A stretch of 6,443 nucleotides of DNA from Methylomicrobium sp. (GCA_007135635.1 SLIO01000109.1:1-6443); one strand, 5' to 3'; counted from the stretch's first letter, positions 1 through 6,443 are shown. Notes: generated by a model from the sequence alone, not told the origin. Translations and numbers: made by a program.

Positions 1-177
1 ATCATGATGAGTCGCGGTAATATCAAGAAAAGTCAGTTCGTCTGCGCCTTCTCGGTCATAGCGTCTAGCGATTTCGACCGGATCACCGGCATCGCGAATA
101 TCAACGAACTTAACGCCTTTGACGACGCGTCCGTTATCGACATCCAAACAAGGGATGATGCGTTTTGCCAGACTCAT
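1..177 (-). CDS. hisF: Imidazole glycerol phosphate synthase cyclase subunit HisF (N-terminal fragment)
   Basis: The first 59 codons of HisF are present; the gene leaves the window at position 1 with the frame open. HisF uses ammonia from HisH to convert PRFAR into imidazole glycerol phosphate and AICAR, linking histidine and purine synthesis in the cytoplasm. The protein begins [20 protein letters not shown], the classic HisF opening. Asp12 in the CLDV motif matches the catalytic Asp11 of characterised HisF proteins, and the first phosphate-barrel strands follow ([12 protein letters not shown], then [11 protein letters not shown]). The ATG at 177 lies 3 nt after the hisA stop, so translation is probably coupled to hisA. 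No good Shine-Dalgarno sequence precedes it, only a weak GGCG inside the hisA end. Identification is firm; the truncation is only the window edge. Confidence 0.96.
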   Translation of the reverse strand, partial: MSLAKRIIPCLDVDNGRVVKGVKFVDIRDAGDPVEIARRYDREGADELTFLDITATHHD

Positions 178-180
178 TGA

Positions 181-918
181 TCAATCGCCGAACGATTCAG
201 CCAATTTCGCAGCTTCTGCAAAATCTAGCGTCCCTTCGTAGATTGCACGCCCCGTTATCGCACCGATAATACCATCACCAACATGCTTTCCTAGCGCCTT
301 GATATCGTCGATATTGGTTATGCCGCCCGATGCGATCACTGGAATCCGGATCGAGCGGGCCAGTTCGGCGGTCGCCTCGACATTGACGCCGTTCATCATG
401 CCATCGCGAGAAATATCGGTATAAATAATCGCTTCGACACCGTCGGCTTCGAACTTCTGCGCCATGTCGATAACATCGTGGTGGGACAATTTCGACCACC
501 CGTCGATGGCCACTTTACCGTTCTTCGCATCGAGTCCGACAATGATATGCCCCGGAAATTCGATTGCGACATCCTTAATAAAGTGCGGCTCGCTGACCGC
601 TTTAGTCCCGATGATGACATATTGCACGCCGGCTTCAAGATACGCCTGAATTGTATCTTCATCGCGAATACCGCCGCCGATCTGTACCGGAATATCAGGA
701 TACGCCGCAACGATACTTCGGATAATCGCAGCGTTTTTCGGCTTGCCGGCGAACGCACCGTCCAAATCCACTAAATGAATGCGTTTCGCGCCGGCTTCGA
801 CCCATTTCCCGGCAACACTCACCGGGTCATCCGAAAAAACCGTATCATCGTCCATATTGCCCTGCCGCAAACGGACACATTTTCCTTCTTTCAAATCGAT
901 TGCAGGTATCAACAACAT
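181..918 (-). CDS. hisA: ProFAR isomerase HisA
   Basis: This 245-residue protein, normal length for the family, is 1-(5-phosphoribosyl)-5-[(5-phosphoribosylamino)methylideneamino]imidazole-4-carboxamide isomerase. It performs the Amadori rearrangement of ProFAR to PRFAR, the HisF substrate. It is a (beta/alpha)8 barrel with visible half-barrel symmetry. Asp8 in IPAIDL and Asp130 in VGLDAK are the two expected catalytic acids. Phosphate-binding loops are seen at IGGGIR (80-85) with IIGT (102-105), and at ASGGI (196-200) with the [12 protein letters not shown] stretch near the C terminus. TDISRDG (167-173) is a family signature. The ATG at 918 has a GAGG (complement of 930-933) 11 nt upstream, a little far but the best ribosome site in the his block. 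A 58-nt gap separates it from hisH upstream, and hisF follows after 3 nt. Confidence 0.98.
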   Translation of the reverse strand: MLLIPAIDLKEGKCVRLRQGNMDDDTVFSDDPVSVAGKWVEAGAKRIHLVDLDGAFAGKPKNAAIIRSIVAAYPDIPVQIGGGIRDEDTIQAYLEAGVQYVIIGTKAVSEPHFIKDVAIEFPGHIIVGLDAKNGKVAIDGWSKLSHHDVIDMAQKFEADGVEAIIYTDISRDGMMNGVNVEATAELARSIRIPVIASGGITNIDDIKALGKHVGDGIIGAITGRAIYEGTLDFAEAAKLAESFGD

Positions 919-976
919 AAGATCAACATCCTCAAGATTTTAATGCCGGATTAACCGGACGCCCTATCAATTAACG

Positions 977-1618
977 TTAAATTGTCCCATCCCACTGCAA
1001 AAAGTTTTGCAACAGCTGTAAGCCGGCTGATTGACTTTTTTCAGGGTGAAATTGCACGGCAAAAATATTTGCCTTCGCCAATGCGCAGGCAAATGGTTCC
1101 GGATAATCCGTAGTTCCGGAAACGACGGCCAGATCCTCGGGGTATGCATAATAGCTATGTACAAAATAAAATCGGCTGTCCGGTTCGATATTTTCCCAAA
1201 GCGGGTGCGGCTTTAGTTTGACCCGATTCCAACCCATGTGGGGAATTTTCAGCCGCTCGCCGTCTTTATCCTGAAGATTATCCGAAAAACGTCGCACATG
1301 GCCAGGAATGATATTCAAACACATTGTCGTTTTGCTTTCCTCGCTATCGGTCAATAAAGCCTGCATGCCCAAACAAATGCCGAGCATCGGCTTTTCTTTC
1401 GCGACCGTCTTGATTGTCGAAGCAAGACCTAAGGCATTGAGCGCTATCATACAATCGCCGATCGCTCCGACGCCGGGGAATACAACGCGATCGGCCCGTA
1501 AAATGGATTCGATATCGGATACGACACGGACTTCGGTACGAGGGTCCACATGTTGCAAAGCTTTTGCAATGGAATGCAAATTGCCCATTCCATAATCGAT
1601 AATTGCGACTGATGACAT
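977..1618 (-). CDS. hisH: Imidazole glycerol phosphate synthase glutaminase subunit HisH
   Basis: This 213-residue class I glutamine amidotransferase releases ammonia from glutamine and channels it to HisF in the HisH-HisF heterodimer. The catalytic triad is visible: the nucleophile Cys82 in LGICLGMQ, and His191 and Glu193 in QFHPEKS. The oxyanion-strand motif PGVGAIG is at 48-54; many HisH proteins have Phe where this one has Ile. The N-terminal IDYGMGNLHS and the FVHSYYAYP segment (152-160) are typical of the family. The ATG at 1618 lies 13 nt after the hisB stop. No Shine-Dalgarno sequence is visible in that gap, so initiation probably relies on coupling with hisB. The stop overlaps a 10-bp palindrome, TTAACGTTAA (971-980), of no clear meaning. 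Confidence 0.98.
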   Translation of the reverse strand: MSSVAIIDYGMGNLHSIAKALQHVDPRTEVRVVSDIESILRADRVVFPGVGAIGDCMIALNALGLASTIKTVAKEKPMLGICLGMQALLTDSEESKTTMCLNIIPGHVRRFSDNLQDKDGERLKIPHMGWNRVKLKPHPLWENIEPDSRFYFVHSYYAYPEDLAVVSGTTDYPEPFACALAKANIFAVQFHPEKSQSAGLQLLQNFLQWDGTI

Positions 1619-1631
1619 AGTGAAGATAGAG

Positions 1632-2225
1632 TTACAGTGTTCCTTTGGTTGACGGCATCATTCCAGCCATTCTTGGGTCTTGTGCTACTGCCATGCGTAA
1701 CGCGCGGCCCATCGCTTTGAAAATGGTTTCGGCAATATGATGCGCATTGGAACCTTTAAGGTTATCGATGTGCAAGGTCACGCCGGCATGGTTAACAAAG
1801 CCTTGAAAAAACTCGCGGAATAAATCGACATCGAAGCGGCCGATTGAGCCTCTAGGAAATTTGACATCGTACACCAATCCGGGACGACCTGAAAAATCGA
1901 TCACGACGCGAGATAGTGCTTCATCGAGAGGCACATAAGCGTGTCCATAACGACACAAGCCTTTTTTATCGCCGACAGCCTGGGCAAAGGCTTGACCGAG
2001 TGTAATACCGATGTCCTCGACGGTATGGTGATCGTCAATATGCAAATCGCCTTGAGCTGTTATATCTAGATCGAACAAACCATGCCTGGCAATTTGATCC
2101 AACATGTGTTCGAGAAAAGGCACGCCGGTCGAAAAAACCGCACGACCGGTACCTTCCAAATTGATGGTTACAGATATTTGTGTTTCGAGAGTGTTGCGCT
2201 CGATTCGCGCGCTTCGTGAGGTCAT
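1632..2225 (-). CDS. hisB: Imidazoleglycerol-phosphate dehydratase HisB (monofunctional)
   Basis: This 197-residue enzyme removes water from imidazole glycerol phosphate to give imidazole acetol phosphate, the step after HisH-HisF. It has the metal-binding motifs of the family: [13 protein letters not shown] (37-49, His40 and His48), DDHHTVED (64-71), and SNAHHIAE (159-166), followed by FKAMGRALR. It ends in PSTKGTL, a common family ending. The length and the absence of an N-terminal HAD phosphatase domain show the monofunctional form, so histidinol-phosphate phosphatase must be encoded elsewhere. The ATG at 2225 fits the usual family start just before RNTLET; no Shine-Dalgarno sequence is visible upstream. 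It is the first gene of this his block, and no leader peptide rich in histidine codons precedes it, so enteric-style attenuation is not apparent. Confidence 0.98.
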   Translation of the reverse strand: MTSRSARIERNTLETQISVTINLEGTGRAVFSTGVPFLEHMLDQIARHGLFDLDITAQGDLHIDDHHTVEDIGITLGQAFAQAVGDKKGLCRYGHAYVPLDEALSRVVIDFSGRPGLVYDVKFPRGSIGRFDVDLFREFFQGFVNHAGVTLHIDNLKGSNAHHIAETIFKAMGRALRMAVAQDPRMAGMMPSTKGTL

Positions 2226-2256
2226 AAAGACTGGGTTGTTAATAATAAGCGGGCTT

Positions 2257-2262
2257 ATTCTA
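2257..2262 (-). promoter_or_regulatory. Possible -10 box of a hisB promoter
   Basis: On the minus strand this reads TAGAAT, five of six matches to TATAAT, 31 nt before the hisB ATG in AT-rich DNA. No acceptable -35 box lies at 16-18 bp: the hexamers there read TGCATA or similar. The TTGATT at 2273-2278 is only 10 bp away, too close for a sigma-70 pair. It is the best candidate for his transcription start, but weak. Confidence 0.25.
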
Positions 2263-2282
2263 CTATGAAAAAAATCAATTAT

Positions 2283-2297
2283 GCAGCGATTCGCTGC
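2283..2297. repeat. Perfect inverted repeat in the hisB leader region
   Basis: GCAGCGATTCGCTGC has 7-nt arms around a single central base. As RNA it would form a 6-bp GC-rich stem with a 3-nt loop. On the hisB strand a run of seven T (2274-2268) follows after 8 nt. That spacing is too long for a normal intrinsic terminator, but the element could weaken read-through from typA or act as an operator upstream of hisB. The function is not known. Confidence 0.4.
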
Positions 2298-2319
2298 TAA
2301 TTAAAGGCTATTCTTATTT

Positions 2320-2337
2320 TGTAAGCTTAAACCTACA
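2320..2337. repeat. Imperfect palindrome, possible operator
   Basis: TGTAAGCTTAAACCTACA pairs in 7 of 9 symmetric positions, with TGTA/TACA ends. The form (about 18 bp, AT-rich centre) is that of a dimeric regulator site and it sits about 95 bp upstream of hisB. No particular regulator can be named, and one such dyad can occur by chance in AT-rich DNA. Confidence 0.2.
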
Positions 2338-2377
2338 TAAATTTCAGCATTGACTGACTTCTTTTTTAGTCATTTTG

Positions 2378-2392
2378 CGGCACAATATGCCG
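2378..2392. repeat. Short inverted repeat CGGCA-N5-TGCCG
   Basis: Perfect 5-nt arms flank the spacer CAATA. It could be a small RNA hairpin or a protein site. It lies at the boundary between the AT-rich hisB-proximal half and the GC-richer structured half of the typA-hisB spacer. A G-T wobble could add one more pair on the outside. It has no assigned function. Confidence 0.3.
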
Positions 2393-2400
2393 TCGCCAAA

Positions 2401-2507
2401 ACATAGGAGTTAGGGATAGATTTCGACAGGGTGTCGCAAGGACGATCGCATAAGCCAACCACTCGGCGATAAACGCCTCGAATCGCAAGTCGATTCGAGG
2501 CTTTTTT
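2401..2507 (+). other. Structured non-coding segment ending in a terminator; possible small RNA
   Basis: Read on the plus strand, this segment contains AGGAG (2404-2408), a hairpin with 5-bp stem CGACA/TGTCG around a GGG loop (2424-2436), a possible GGCG/CGCC hairpin (2465-2477) that competes with the base of the next stem, and a strong terminator hairpin with a T6 tract. This is the layout expected of the 3' part of a short transcript opposite to all neighbouring genes. No good promoter pair was found; CACAAT at 2381-2386 is a weak -10 candidate with no matching -35. No convincing ORF lies within it. It may instead be simply the typA 3' region. Confidence 0.25.
2475..2507. terminator. Intrinsic terminator hairpin, strongest in plus direction, probably also serving typA
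   Basis: GCCTCGAATCG (2475-2485) and CGATTCGAGGC (2491-2501) form a perfect 11-bp stem with loop CAAGT. On the plus strand six T follow at once (2502-2507), a textbook intrinsic terminator. On the minus strand the hairpin begins 17 nt after the typA stop, where a typA terminator is expected, but it is followed only by GTTTATC, a poor U-tract. A bidirectional terminator is the simplest reading. The oddity is that no plus-strand gene is present for the better-formed direction. Confidence 0.8.
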
Positions 2508-2518
2508 ATGCTTTATTC

Positions 2519-4339
2519 TCAGGCTGCCGCTGTCCGGGACGCTTTTTTACGCTCATGCTCCTGCAACAATTTCTTGCGCAAGCGGATCGATGTCGGCGTC
2601 ACTTCAACCAGCTCATCCTCATCGATAAACTCAAGCGCCTGCTCCAGCGACATTTTCTGAATCGGCGTTAGAATCAAATTCTCGTCGGTTCCGGCCGCTC
2701 TGATGTTGGTTAGCTGTTTCGCTTTGGTCGGATTGACCACTAAATCGTTACTGCGCGAATGGATGCCGACCAGCATGCCTTCATAGACTTCATCGGCATG
2801 CACCAAGAACAACTCGCCACGCTCCTGTAATGCAAACAAGGCATAGGCCAATGCTTTGCCTTGAGCCATCGATACCAACACACCACGTTTACGCGCACCC
2901 AACTCGCCTTTCTTGATAGGTCCGTAATGATCAAAAACATGATACAGCAAACCTGAACCGGAGGTCGATGTCATGAACTCGGTCTGGAATCCGATCAAAC
3001 CGCGTGACGGAATCATATATTCCAAGCGAATACGGCCTTTGCCGTCCGGCACCATATTTAATAAGTCACCCTTGCGCTCACCCAGTTTTTCCATGATCGT
3101 ACCCTGATGAGTCTCTTCCACCTCGATCGTCACGAATTCGAAAGGCTCGCATCTCTCGCCATCGATTTCTTTGATAATGACTTCAGGCCTTGACACACCT
3201 AATTCGAAGCCTTCGCGGCGCATGTTTTCGATTAATACCGATAGATGCAATTCGCCGCGTCCGGACACCTTGAATTTATCCGGATCATCGGTATCCTCGA
3301 CTTTTAATGCGACATTATGCTGCAATTCTTTTTGCAAACGGTCGCGAATTTGTCTCGAGGTGAGAAACTTACCTTCGCGGCCGGCAAACGGCGAGGTGTT
3401 AACTTGGAAGGTCATGGTCACGGTCGGTTCGTCGACCGACAAGGCCGGCAGCGCTTCGACCGCATCCGGATGACATAAGGTTTCCGAAATTTCCAGCTTA
3501 TCGATGCCGGTAAACGCAATGATATCGCCGGCTTGAGCTTCCGACACTTCTACACGTTCTAGCCCATGGAAACCAAAAATTTGCAGAATACGACCCTTGC
3601 GAATAGCGCCTTCACGATTGATTAACGTCAACGGCATATTGGTTTTGACCTTACCGCGCTGAATACGTCCAATCCCGATCACGCCGACATAGGAATTGTA
3701 ATCCAGGCTACTGACCTGCATTTGAAAAGGACCTTCCAAATCGACAGCCGGCGGACTGACTTTTTCAACGATCGTTTCAAACAATGGCGTCATATCGCCA
3801 TCGGTCGCATCGGAATCCAGACCGGCATAACCATTCAGCGCAGACGCATAGACGATCGGAAAATCCAATTGCTCGTCGGTCGCGCCCAGGCGGTCGAACA
3901 AATCAAAGGTTTGATCGACCACCCAATCCGGACGGGCACCGGGACGGTCGATTTTATTGATCACGACAATCGGTTTTAAGCCCAGAGCAAACGCTTTTTG
4001 CGTCACGAAACGAGTTTGCGGCATCGGTCCGTCGACTGCATCGACCAACAGCAACACCGAATCGACCATCGACAGCACGCGCTCCACTTCCCCGCCGAAG
4101 TCGGCATGACCCGGCGTATCGACGATGTTGATATGATATCCGTTCCAATCCAACGCGGTATTTTTCGCCAGAATCGTAATACCCCGTTCCTTTTCAATGT
4201 CATTGGAATCCATAATACGCTCGGAAACCTTTTCATGGCTCTTGAACGTGCCGGATTGTTGTAACAATTTATCGACCAAGGTGGTTTTACCGTGGTCTAC
4301 GTGCGCAATGATTGCGATATTTCTTAAATTTTCGATCAC
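2519..4339 (-). CDS. typA: Ribosome-associated translational GTPase TypA/BipA
   Basis: This 606-residue protein, the usual length, belongs to the EF-G/LepA superfamily. BipA binds 70S ribosomes and assists 50S assembly and stress or cold adaptation in characterised bacteria. The GTPase motifs are all present: G1 AHVDHGKTT (12-20), G2 region ERGITI (51-56), G3 DTPGHAD (74-80), G4 NKID (128-131) and G5 SAL (166-168). A beta-barrel domain II follows (about 205-285), then an EF-G-like domain ([10 protein letters not shown] at 360-369). The BipA-specific C-terminal domain carries HSRSNDL (527-533) and [19 protein letters not shown] (568-586). The start codon is GTG (4337-4339); it yields the standard N terminus [20 protein letters not shown], and no upstream ATG in frame fits better. 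No clear Shine-Dalgarno sequence and no obvious promoter are seen in the 98 nt before it. Confidence 0.99.
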   Translation of the reverse strand: MIENLRNIAIIAHVDHGKTTLVDKLLQQSGTFKSHEKVSERIMDSNDIEKERGITILAKNTALDWNGYHINIVDTPGHADFGGEVERVLSMVDSVLLLVDAVDGPMPQTRFVTQKAFALGLKPIVVINKIDRPGARPDWVVDQTFDLFDRLGATDEQLDFPIVYASALNGYAGLDSDATDGDMTPLFETIVEKVSPPAVDLEGPFQMQVSSLDYNSYVGVIGIGRIQRGKVKTNMPLTLINREGAIRKGRILQIFGFHGLERVEVSEAQAGDIIAFTGIDKLEISETLCHPDAVEALPALSVDEPTVTMTFQVNTSPFAGREGKFLTSRQIRDRLQKELQHNVALKVEDTDDPDKFKVSGRGELHLSVLIENMRREGFELGVSRPEVIIKEIDGERCEPFEFVTIEVEETHQGTIMEKLGERKGDLLNMVPDGKGRIRLEYMIPSRGLIGFQTEFMTSTSGSGLLYHVFDHYGPIKKGELGARKRGVLVSMAQGKALAYALFALQERGELFLVHADEVYEGMLVGIHSRSNDLVVNPTKAKQLTNIRAAGTDENLILTPIQKMSLEQALEFIDEDELVEVTPTSIRLRKKLLQEHERKKASRTAAA

Positions 4340-4437
4340 TTAAATAAACTCTGAAGATTAATGAATATGTGGCTGCCTGACCTCGTGACTGCGAAATCAG
4401 ACGCCGGACATTGAGAAAGGCAAGATTGAACAATTAG

Positions 4438-4830
4438 TTAGCTTTGTTCCCAGGGTAGATCATGAAAGCGCCAACCTCCCCGATTGCCGCGATGTTTGTC
4501 TTCGTCGAGAGGCCCTTCGAAGCCTTCCAATATGTTGATAGGACGAGAAAACCCAGCCGACTTCAAGGCAAGTGCCGCATCCACCGACCGCTGCCCGCTT
4601 CGGCACAGTAACAGCACCGGCGCATTTTTATCGGGAATTGCTTCGGCTACCTGCTCGACAAACGCGGTATTAACTTGCCAGTCCGGAAATTCTTTCCACG
4701 AAATATGCACCGCACCGATCGGGTGGCCGACGTGGCTATGTTCCATTTTAGTCCTGACGTCGACCAATACAGCGCTCGGGTCGGTTTGCAATAATTGCCA
4801 AGCTTGTTTTGGTTCTAAATTTTCTACCAT
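4438..4830 (-). CDS. Single-domain rhodanese-like sulfurtransferase
   Basis: This 130-residue protein is one rhodanese domain with no signal peptide or membrane segment, so it should be cytoplasmic. The N-terminal part contains the VLVDVRTKMEHSHVGH stretch (21-36, the conserved D-R of rhodaneses). The active loop is CRSGQR (76-81) with Cys76 as the predicted persulfide carrier; a six-residue loop fits sulfur rather than phosphate substrates. The ILEGFEG segment (100-106) leads into a tail, RGNRGGWRFHDLPWEQ, seen in a subgroup of proteobacterial rhodaneses. The physiological sulfur donor and acceptor cannot be read from the sequence. The gene lies between a methyltransferase (107-nt gap) and typA (98-nt gap), so co-transcription is possible but not shown. 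The ATG at 4830 has no strong ribosome site. Domain assignment is firm; the specific role is open. Confidence 0.93.
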   Translation of the reverse strand: MVENLEPKQAWQLLQTDPSAVLVDVRTKMEHSHVGHPIGAVHISWKEFPDWQVNTAFVEQVAEAIPDKNAPVLLLCRSGQRSVDAALALKSAGFSRPINILEGFEGPLDEDKHRGNRGGWRFHDLPWEQS

Positions 4831-4937
4831 AATGAGTTCGATCGACTAAATTAACGAAGGGTATTCGGAGGACGTTGTCCAAAAAGATCGCGGCGGATTC
4901 GATTTCTCGCTCTTAACCCGTTAGAATTTGAATAGAA

Positions 4938-5531
4938 TTATCTTTTTCTACCAATGAATTGAGCTTCATTCCTGAGTCCTAAACTTATGCCGCCTATCGA
5001 TCCGTTTTCCCGATAATAAATCAACTCTAATTCGGCAAATAATTCCAATAATTCACCTTCAGCTAATAAAAAGTCGGGATTGCTCGGTCCTCGTTCAACG
5101 ACTTTCTCGCGGGTATACGTCTGATAAAATAATAAACCGCCGGGATTCAACGCGCCTATTATCGCATCACACAGACTCCGGTCAAGAAATCGACTGATTA
5201 CAATGACATCGAAACGACATCCGGAGAAAGCGTTTTTATCGACGGCGCATTGCCGCGCCTGAATAGCCAAGCCTTGCTTGTCGGCTACATGCTGCAATTT
5301 TTCTACCGCTACGGCCGATATATCCCAGGCAAAAACAGCCAAGCCCGCCGCTGCAAGCAATCGAGCATTAGCGCCTAAACCGCAAGCCAAATCCAAAGCC
5401 GCACCCTTTTGCGGCAACAAAAAAGCATTTTCCGATAAAACCTCAGCCGGACGGTATTCCGAAATATTGGCTTGCCGGTATAAGGCATCCCATTTTGCCG
5501 AAATTTCTTTAATTACGTTAGATCCCGTCAA
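4938..5531 (-). CDS. Class I SAM-dependent methyltransferase, TehB-like; TTG start
   Basis: With a TTG start at 5531 this is a 197-residue Rossmann-fold methyltransferase. Motif I is ALDLACGLG (45-53), the acidic residue after strand beta-2 is Asp70 in FAWDIS, and a post-motif loop reads LNPGG (128-132). The QTYTREKVVERGPSNPDFLL segment (137-156) is characteristic of a TehB-like family widespread in proteobacteria, whose substrate is generally unknown. The N terminus, with KWDALYRQANISEYRPAEVL, matches the usual opening of such proteins. An ATG at 5621 gives a 227-residue version, but its extra residues are read from inside the lysR gene, look unrelated, and lack a ribosome site. The TTG start has AGGCGG 7 nt upstream and overlaps the lysR end by 14 nt, which suggests translational coupling. 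Tellurite resistance should not be assumed. Confidence 0.9.
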   Translation of the reverse strand: MTGSNVIKEISAKWDALYRQANISEYRPAEVLSENAFLLPQKGAALDLACGLGANARLLAAAGLAVFAWDISAVAVEKLQHVADKQGLAIQARQCAVDKNAFSGCRFDVIVISRFLDRSLCDAIIGALNPGGLLFYQTYTREKVVERGPSNPDFLLAEGELLELFAELELIYYRENGSIGGISLGLRNEAQFIGRKR

Positions 5532-6423
5532 TACCAATCCGCCTGGGCAACCATTCCTGTAAAAAATCCAAAAATTTTCTGACCTTGGTAGACAAATATT
5601 TTCGATGCGGATAAACGGCATGTATATCCAGAGGCGCTAATCCATAGTTTTCCAATACCGGGATTAACTTCCCTTTTTCGATATCCTTACCGACGATGTA
5701 TCTAGGTAACATCACCATTCCTAAGCCCTCTATCGCGCCGACTCGAATCGGATCGGCCACATTGGCGACGATGCGTCCTTTTACCTTGATCATCAAATCG
5801 CCGTAAGGTCCCTTAAACCGCCATTGATCTCTTGGCGGAATCGACCAATTGACCAAACAACTATGATCGGTCAAATCCTCGGGCGTTTTAGGAATGCCAT
5901 ATTGTTGAAAATATGCCGGCGCACCACAAACCACCAACGGTGAACTGGCCAGTTTGCGGGCAATCATACTGGAATCTTCGACACCCCCCAAATTAATCGC
6001 TAAGTCAATGCCCTCATCGATTAAATCGCCCATATTGCCTTGCAAAATGATCGTGACTTCCAAATCGGGGTGCAACTTTAGAAACGCCGATATCGCTGGC
6101 GCAATTTGGGTGGCGCCGATCACTTGCGGCGCACTGATTTTCAGCGTTCCGCGGGGCTCGGTCTGCAGTTGCGTTACCGCAGCCTCCATTTCCTCAATAT
6201 CATCCAATACCTGTTGGCAGCGCTCCAAATACGATGCCCCCATTTCAGTCAGACTGAGGCTACGCGTGGTTCTATTAAACAGCCGAGTGCCTAAATGTTC
6301 TTCCAATTGCATGATATGCTTGGTCGCCATGGCTCTCGAAATATCTAAATCGCGCGCACCACCGGCAAAACTGCCGGCCTTCGCCACCCGAACGAAAACA
6401 TTCATACTGGTTAATTTGTCCAT
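5518..6423 (-). CDS. LysR-family transcriptional regulator (CrgA/DmlR-like)
   Basis: This 301-residue protein has the normal length and layout of LysR regulators. A winged helix-turn-helix occupies about residues 1-60, with AGSFAGGARDLDISRAMA (16-33) as the first helices and HLGTRLFNRTTRSLSLTEMG (43-62) as the wing region. A linker helix (about 63-88) follows, then a periplasmic-binding-protein-like effector domain from about residue 92 (RGTLKISAP). The phrase ARKLASSPLVVCGAPAYF is typical of the CrgA/DmlR/AaeR-type subgroup. The effector is unknown. The ATG at 6423 is preceded by a purine-rich AGAGAG about 6 nt upstream. The gene runs in the same direction as the methyltransferase and overlaps it, rather than being divergent from a target. 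A divergently transcribed target, common for this family, would lie beyond the window edge at 6443. Confidence 0.95.
   Translation of the reverse strand: MDKLTSMNVFVRVAKAGSFAGGARDLDISRAMATKHIMQLEEHLGTRLFNRTTRSLSLTEMGASYLERCQQVLDDIEEMEAAVTQLQTEPRGTLKISAPQVIGATQIAPAISAFLKLHPDLEVTIILQGNMGDLIDEGIDLAINLGGVEDSSMIARKLASSPLVVCGAPAYFQQYGIPKTPEDLTDHSCLVNWSIPPRDQWRFKGPYGDLMIKVKGRIVANVADPIRVGAIEGLGMVMLPRYIVGKDIEKGKLIPVLENYGLAPLDIHAVYPHRKYLSTKVRKFLDFLQEWLPRRIGIDGI
5539..5544 (-). promoter_or_regulatory. Shine-Dalgarno site deciding the TTG start of the methyltransferase
   Basis: The minus strand reads AGGCGG, seven nucleotides before the TTG at 5531. It lies within the last codons of the lysR gene. It is a better ribosome site than anything in front of the alternative ATG at 5621 and is the main reason for choosing the shorter protein. 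Confidence 0.6.
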
Positions 6424-6443
6424 TTATCTCTCTTTGAGTTTCA

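Noticed and set aside
931..976. Possible attenuator in the hisH-hisA gap, from CCGG-TTAAT-CCGG
   Set aside because: The stem is only 4 bp and is not followed by a T-tract, so it is too weak to call.
2265..2300. Plus-strand mini-ORF of 11 codons ([11 protein letters not shown])
   Set aside because: It has no ribosome site and its end is made by the inverted repeat. ORFs this short are expected by chance.
2411..2460. Resemblance to the 5' end of tmRNA (TTCGACAGGG, near the GGATTCGAC signature)
   Set aside because: No tag reading frame, no tRNA-like 3' end with a T-arm and CCA, and only about 90 nt before the terminator, whereas tmRNA is about 350 nt. The match is too short to mean anything.
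2431..2472. Plus-strand GTG mini-ORF of 13 codons (VSQGRSHKPTTRR) inside the structured spacer
   Set aside because: The only purine-rich stretch is immediately next to the GTG, too close for initiation, and the frame overlaps RNA hairpins. There is no support for translation.
2424..2500. Possible c-di-GMP (GEMM-I) riboswitch, from CAGGG...GCATAAGCC
   Set aside because: The conserved ACGCAAAGCC core and the GNRA-receptor arrangement are not present, and no plus-strand gene lies downstream to be controlled.
3171..3979. Plus-strand open frames opposite typA (85-100 codons)
   Set aside because: They are antisense shadows of a highly conserved GTPase gene, without ribosome sites or recognisable domains.
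5532..5621. N-terminal extension of the methyltransferase from the ATG at 5621
   Set aside because: It is read out of frame through the lysR C-terminal codons, lacks a ribosome site and does not resemble the family N terminus.

Overview
The window looks like chromosomal DNA from a non-enteric gammaproteobacterium of moderate GC content, possibly a methanotroph-like (Methylococcales) lineage. The reasons are a monofunctional HisB, the compact order hisB-hisH-hisA-hisF (as in pseudomonads and methanotrophs, unlike the long enteric his operon with bifunctional HisB), and the sequence character of TypA and the small rhodanese. The genus is inferred from memory of such proteins, not from a search. 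Every convincing protein gene is on the minus strand, so transcription runs from high to low coordinates.

In transcription order, the upstream block (6423 down to 2519) holds four genes. The first is a LysR-family regulator of the CrgA/DmlR type. A small class I SAM-dependent methyltransferase follows; its likely TTG start lies inside the end of the regulator gene. Then come a single-domain rhodanese and typA (bipA), which encodes the ribosome-associated GTPase and starts with GTG. The spacings are a 14-nt overlap, then gaps of 107 and 98 nt, so only the first pair is clearly coupled.

A 293-nt intergenic region (2226-2518) separates typA from the his genes. Its typA-proximal half is structured. 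It contains a perfect 11-bp hairpin 17 nt past the typA stop, with its strong T-tract facing the plus strand, plus further small hairpins. Its hisB-proximal half is AT-rich with two dyad elements. This is the only stretch not explained by ordinary genes and the best place to look for an undescribed small RNA or regulatory element.

The downstream block (2225 down to 1) is a histidine biosynthesis operon: hisB (dehydratase), hisH (glutaminase subunit), hisA (isomerase) and the first 59 codons of hisF (cyclase), which runs off the window. HisA makes PRFAR, HisH and HisF turn it into imidazole glycerol phosphate and AICAR, and HisB dehydrates that product. The four genes therefore cover consecutive middle steps of the pathway. 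I see no insertion sequence, CRISPR array, tRNA, rRNA or sign of a defence or mobile system; the window is mostly housekeeping DNA.
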